DNA of 8,977 nt from Deltaproteobacteria bacterium (GTDB lineage: Bacteria > Desulfobacterota > Binatia > DP-6), in the NCBI GenBank assembly GCA_005879245.1, contig VBLA01000113.1, positions 1-8,977 of the forward strand. The letters run 5' to 3'. Under the pieces are notes generated by a model. The model was not told where the DNA came from. It saw only the letters and a list, made by a program, of their open reading frames with translations, and searched no databases. The translations under genes and the position numbers were made by a program. Below, piece after piece: positions 6,856-8,977 of this stretch (position 1 is the first letter of the stretch; every line of letters starts with the position of its first letter).

Positions 6856-8127
6856 CTAGGCCGCGCTGGCCGCGCGCTCGGCCCGCCCGCGGAGCCAGTC
6901 GCGATAGAGCGCGGTCTCGCCGAGGTAGCGCTCCGTGATCGCGGTCAGGACCTCCTCCGGCCGGATGCCGCGCATGCAGACCGGATCGAGGCAGCGACTG
7001 ACCTTCAGGTTGTAGTTGGTGAGGCACGGGCTGCAGTAGAGGTCCCGGTAGAAGACCAGGTTGTGGTGCCCGCGGGGCCCGTAATGGAGCGGTGCGGTGG
7101 GACCGAAGAGCGCCACCACGGGCGTGTCCATCAGGGCGGCCAGGTGCATGACCGAGGTGTCGTTCGTCACGACGAAGTGACACTGCTCGACGAGCGCCGC
7201 GAGCTCGGTCACCGCGAAGCGGTCGCAGGCGTCGATCGCGGGGTGCCGCATCCGGCGCTGCGCCTCGGCGATGAGGGCCCGCTCCTCGCGACCCTGGCCG
7301 GTGAAGACGACCGCGGCACCGTGGCGCTCGATGAGGCCGTCGGCCACCGTGGCGAAGTTCCCGGGCTCCCATCGCTTGAGCGGCATGCGATAGAAGTTCA
7401 TGCCGATCCCGAGGTGCACGACGACCACGGGGAAGCGCTCCGCCTCGACGCCCGCGCCGGCGAGGAAGTCGCGCACCCGCTGCCGCTCCGTCGTCTCCAC
7501 CCGGAGGCTGGCCGGCGGGAGCGCGCCGGTGATGCCGAACGGGCGGAGCAGCCGGGCGAAGAGTGCGGAGGTGTGTTCGCTGTCGGTGTAGACGACGCGC
7601 GTCGTGTAGAGGAAGCCGCGCCGCTGCCCGTCGGTGTTGAAGCCCATGCGCTCGCGCGCGCCGGTCAAGAAGCCGATCACGGCCGAGATCTTCACGAACT
7701 GCTCGAAGTCGATCACGGTGTCGTAGCGGCGCCGGCGGACCTGGCGGAGGGTCGCGGCGAGCGAGGAGAGGAAGCGCGGGAACGTTCCGACGTCCACCCC
7801 GAGCGCCTGAGTCACGGCGCCGCTCCGCTCGAGCAGCGGGACGTTGTCCGCGAGCGTCAGGAAGTCGATCTCCGCCGCCGGGAAGTGCTCGCGGAGCGCC
7901 TGCAGCACCGGAAGCAGCATGACCACGTTCCCGAGTCCGTAGAACTTGATGCAGAGGACGCGCCGGGGCGCGGGTCGCACGCCGTCGAGCGGCGGCGGCG
8001 TGGTGGCGAACAGCGCGGGCAGGCGCCGGCCGGTCAGCGGGGCGAGCGCCCGCTCGAGTGCGAAGAGGGTGAGGCAGACGACGAGCCCGACCCACTTGTC
8101 GACGTAGCGAGCGTAGTTGAGATTCAT
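6856..8127 (-). CDS. Glycosyltransferase family 9 (heptosyltransferase-like) with N-terminal membrane anchor
   Basis: From ATG 8127 the protein has 423 residues, longer than typical heptosyltransferases (about 320-350) because of an N-terminal extension with a hydrophobic stretch (roughly 12-28, WVGLVVCLTLFALERAL) that may anchor it to the inner membrane. GT9 landmarks are the N-domain loop IKFYGLGNVV (60-69), the start of the C-domain VVVVHLGIG (234-242), TNDTSVMHLAA (321-331, matching 'NDSGPMHLA') and ALFGPTAPLHYGP (339-351). Cys365, Cys368, Cys379 and Cys384 (YCSPC and RCLDPVCM) form a cluster seen in a subset of the family. The enzyme should transfer a sugar from a nucleotide donor onto LPS or a related glycan on the cytoplasmic face. 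A GTG at 8166 is an alternative start behind GGGAGG, but its spacing is only about 3 bases. The MNLNYARYVDKWVG start resembles relatives, so ATG 8127 is preferred. It is the first gene of the operon. Confidence 0.9.
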   Translation of the reverse strand: MNLNYARYVDKWVGLVVCLTLFALERALAPLTGRRLPALFATTPPPLDGVRPAPRRVLCIKFYGLGNVVMLLPVLQALREHFPAAEIDFLTLADNVPLLERSGAVTQALGVDVGTFPRFLSSLAATLRQVRRRRYDTVIDFEQFVKISAVIGFLTGARERMGFNTDGQRRGFLYTTRVVYTDSEHTSALFARLLRPFGITGALPPASLRVETTERQRVRDFLAGAGVEAERFPVVVVHLGIGMNFYRMPLKRWEPGNFATVADGLIERHGAAVVFTGQGREERALIAEAQRRMRHPAIDACDRFAVTELAALVEQCHFVVTNDTSVMHLAALMDTPVVALFGPTAPLHYGPRGHHNLVFYRDLYCSPCLTNYNLKVSRCLDPVCMRGIRPEEVLTAITERYLGETALYRDWLRGRAERAASAA

Positions 8128-8168
8128 GCGCGTGGCGGGCGCGTCCGCGACCTGCGACGCTAGCACCG

Positions 8169-8182
8169 CCCTCCCGGGAGGG
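8169..8182. promoter_or_regulatory. 14-bp perfect palindrome upstream of the GT9 operon
   Basis: CCCTCCCGGGAGGG is a perfect palindrome 42 bases upstream of the preferred GT9 start. On the minus strand a TTGACC (-35-like) sits at 8186-8181, just before and partly overlapping it; 17 bases further a poor -10 candidate (CTAGCG) could follow. The arrangement is compatible with an operator or regulator site over the operon promoter. A symmetrical GC-only site of this length can also arise by chance here, and no regulator is recognised. Confidence 0.3.
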
Positions 8183-8236
8183 TCAATTCGAAGACGGTCG
8201 AGCGCGCCGAGGACCAGCCGACAGGCGACGCCAGAC

Positions 8237-8977
8237 TCAGAGCGGCGGTGCCGTCGCCAGGGTGAGCCCCACGCCGAGCACGGCCGCGGCCCGCGCGCGC
8301 TGCGGGGCGATGCGCGTGATCCCGATGAAGCCGGCGTCGACCCCGCTCGTACCGACGCTCGAGGAGTGCACGCCGATGGTCACCAGCACCCCCACCGCGC
8401 GGCCGTCATCGCTGATCACTCCGCTGCCCGAATCACCCGGAACGGCGACGCCCTGTGCGAAGACGTGGTCCGGGCTCGGCATGCCGGCGGCGAGCGCGGT
8501 GCGCGCGGGCAGCACGCTGCCGACGCCGACGCCGTTCCCGTAGTGGTGCAGCACCACGAGGTCCGAGGGCGTGTCGGCGTTGATCCCGGTCGGGCCGCCG
8601 AAGTGACACACCTGGGGGCTCACGGCTACGCCTGGATCGACGCGGATCAACGAGAAGTCCGTGGGATCGAGCAGAATCGCGTACGCGAACTCGCCGATGC
8701 GCGCACCACCGGCGTCCTGGGCCACGGGACCCGTTCCGGGTGCCCACGACATCTCGCCGACGTCGCCGCCGAACGGCGAGGCGCCGAGGATGCAGTGGCC
8801 CGCGGTGCCGATGTACGTGCGGCCGTCGCTCCCTGCGAACACGAAGTTGAACGTGCACTGCCCGACGTCGCTGTTCACGATGGCGCCCGGGCGCACGCCG
8901 GGGCAGGCCGTGACCCCGACCGGCGCCGCGGCGGGTACCTCGATGAGCCAGGTCGGTACGCCGCCGAGCGTCCAGTT
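8237..8977 (-). CDS. Chymotrypsin-like (S1-fold) serine protease, 5' end beyond the window
   Basis: The frame stays open to the right edge (about 27 codons beyond the GTG at 8896), so the N-terminus, including any signal peptide, is not visible. Counting from that GTG, the catalytic triad is complete: His34 in GTAGHC, Asp80 in DPTDFSLIRVD, and Ser156 in PGDSGSGV. The 'TAGHC' and 'GDSG' boxes identify a trypsin/chymotrypsin fold. A cysteine before the GTG (TACPG), plus Cys14, Cys35 and Cys97, could form disulfides, which suits an exported enzyme. After the GDSG box the sequence ends within about 60 residues in an Ala/Leu-rich tail, with no sorting signal or membrane anchor. The box reads GDSGSG rather than the animal-type GDSGGP, a variation common in bacterial members. 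It lies on the same strand as the GT9 operon, 109 bases before the GT9 ATG, and is functionally unrelated as far as can be seen. Confidence 0.85.
   Translation of the reverse strand, partial: NWTLGGVPTWLIEVPAAAPVGVTACPGVRPGAIVNSDVGQCTFNFVFAGSDGRTYIGTAGHCILGASPFGGDVGEMSWAPGTGPVAQDAGGARIGEFAYAILLDPTDFSLIRVDPGVAVSPQVCHFGGPTGINADTPSDLVVLHHYGNGVGVGSVLPARTALAAGMPSPDHVFAQGVAVPGDSGSGVISDDGRAVGVLVTIGVHSSSVGTSGVDAGFIGITRIAPQRARAAAVLGVGLTLATAPPL

Noticed and set aside
6742..8163. A 473-codon plus-strand open frame across the GT9 gene and the epimerase start
   Set aside because: It has antisense composition (runs of Arg, Glu, His, Asp) and no domain, and it lies opposite two well-supported genes.
8169..8182. 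The palindrome as an intrinsic terminator for the serine protease gene
   Set aside because: The stem would be only 5 bp around a 4-base loop and no U-run follows on the minus strand.

Overview
The window is a very GC-rich bacterial chromosome segment (clearly well above 60% G+C by eye) with six largely intact genes, one gene cut by each window edge, and one gene relic. The gene mix is YfhO-type membrane protein, actinobacterial-type P450, SulP transporter, tandem HdeA-like protein, GT9 glycosyltransferase, SPASM radical SAM protein and secreted S1 protease. It suggests a Gram-negative-type soil or sediment bacterium of an uncultured high-GC lineage, such as the deltaproteobacterial/Binatota-like or Rokubacteria-like groups. 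That placement is inference from gene content only; no phylogenetic marker is present.

Left part, plus strand (1-3835). The C-terminus of a YfhO-like membrane protein enters from the left edge. Its last codons run into the decayed C-terminal end of a di-heme DUF1111 (thiol oxidoreductase-like) gene at about 479-662, now split over two frames with its middle missing. A complete cytochrome P450 follows (764-1987), starting behind a clear GGAGG ribosome binding site. Then comes a SulP anion transporter with a STAS domain (2057-3835).

Middle (3789-4725). A minus-strand exported HdeA/HdeB-like protein converges on the transporter gene and overlaps its 3' end by 47 bases. It has one full HdeA-like unit and only the first third of a second one. 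About 430 bases with no convincing gene follow.

Right part, minus strand (4726-8127). A tight three-gene operon reads, in transcription order, GT9 glycosyltransferase, NAD-dependent sugar epimerase/dehydratase-like SDR, and radical SAM/SPASM protein. The first gap is 4 bases and the second junction is a TGATG stop/start overlap. It most likely builds or modifies a cell-surface glycan. Upstream of it, a secreted chymotrypsin-fold serine protease (8237 to the right edge, minus strand) has a complete visible His/Asp/Ser triad but lacks its N-terminus.

No tRNA, rRNA, CRISPR array, insertion sequence or phage gene was recognised. Nothing here is clearly an undescribed defence or mobile system. 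The observations most worth a second look are the DUF1111 relic, the truncated second HdeA unit, and the GT9-SDR-radical SAM operon.
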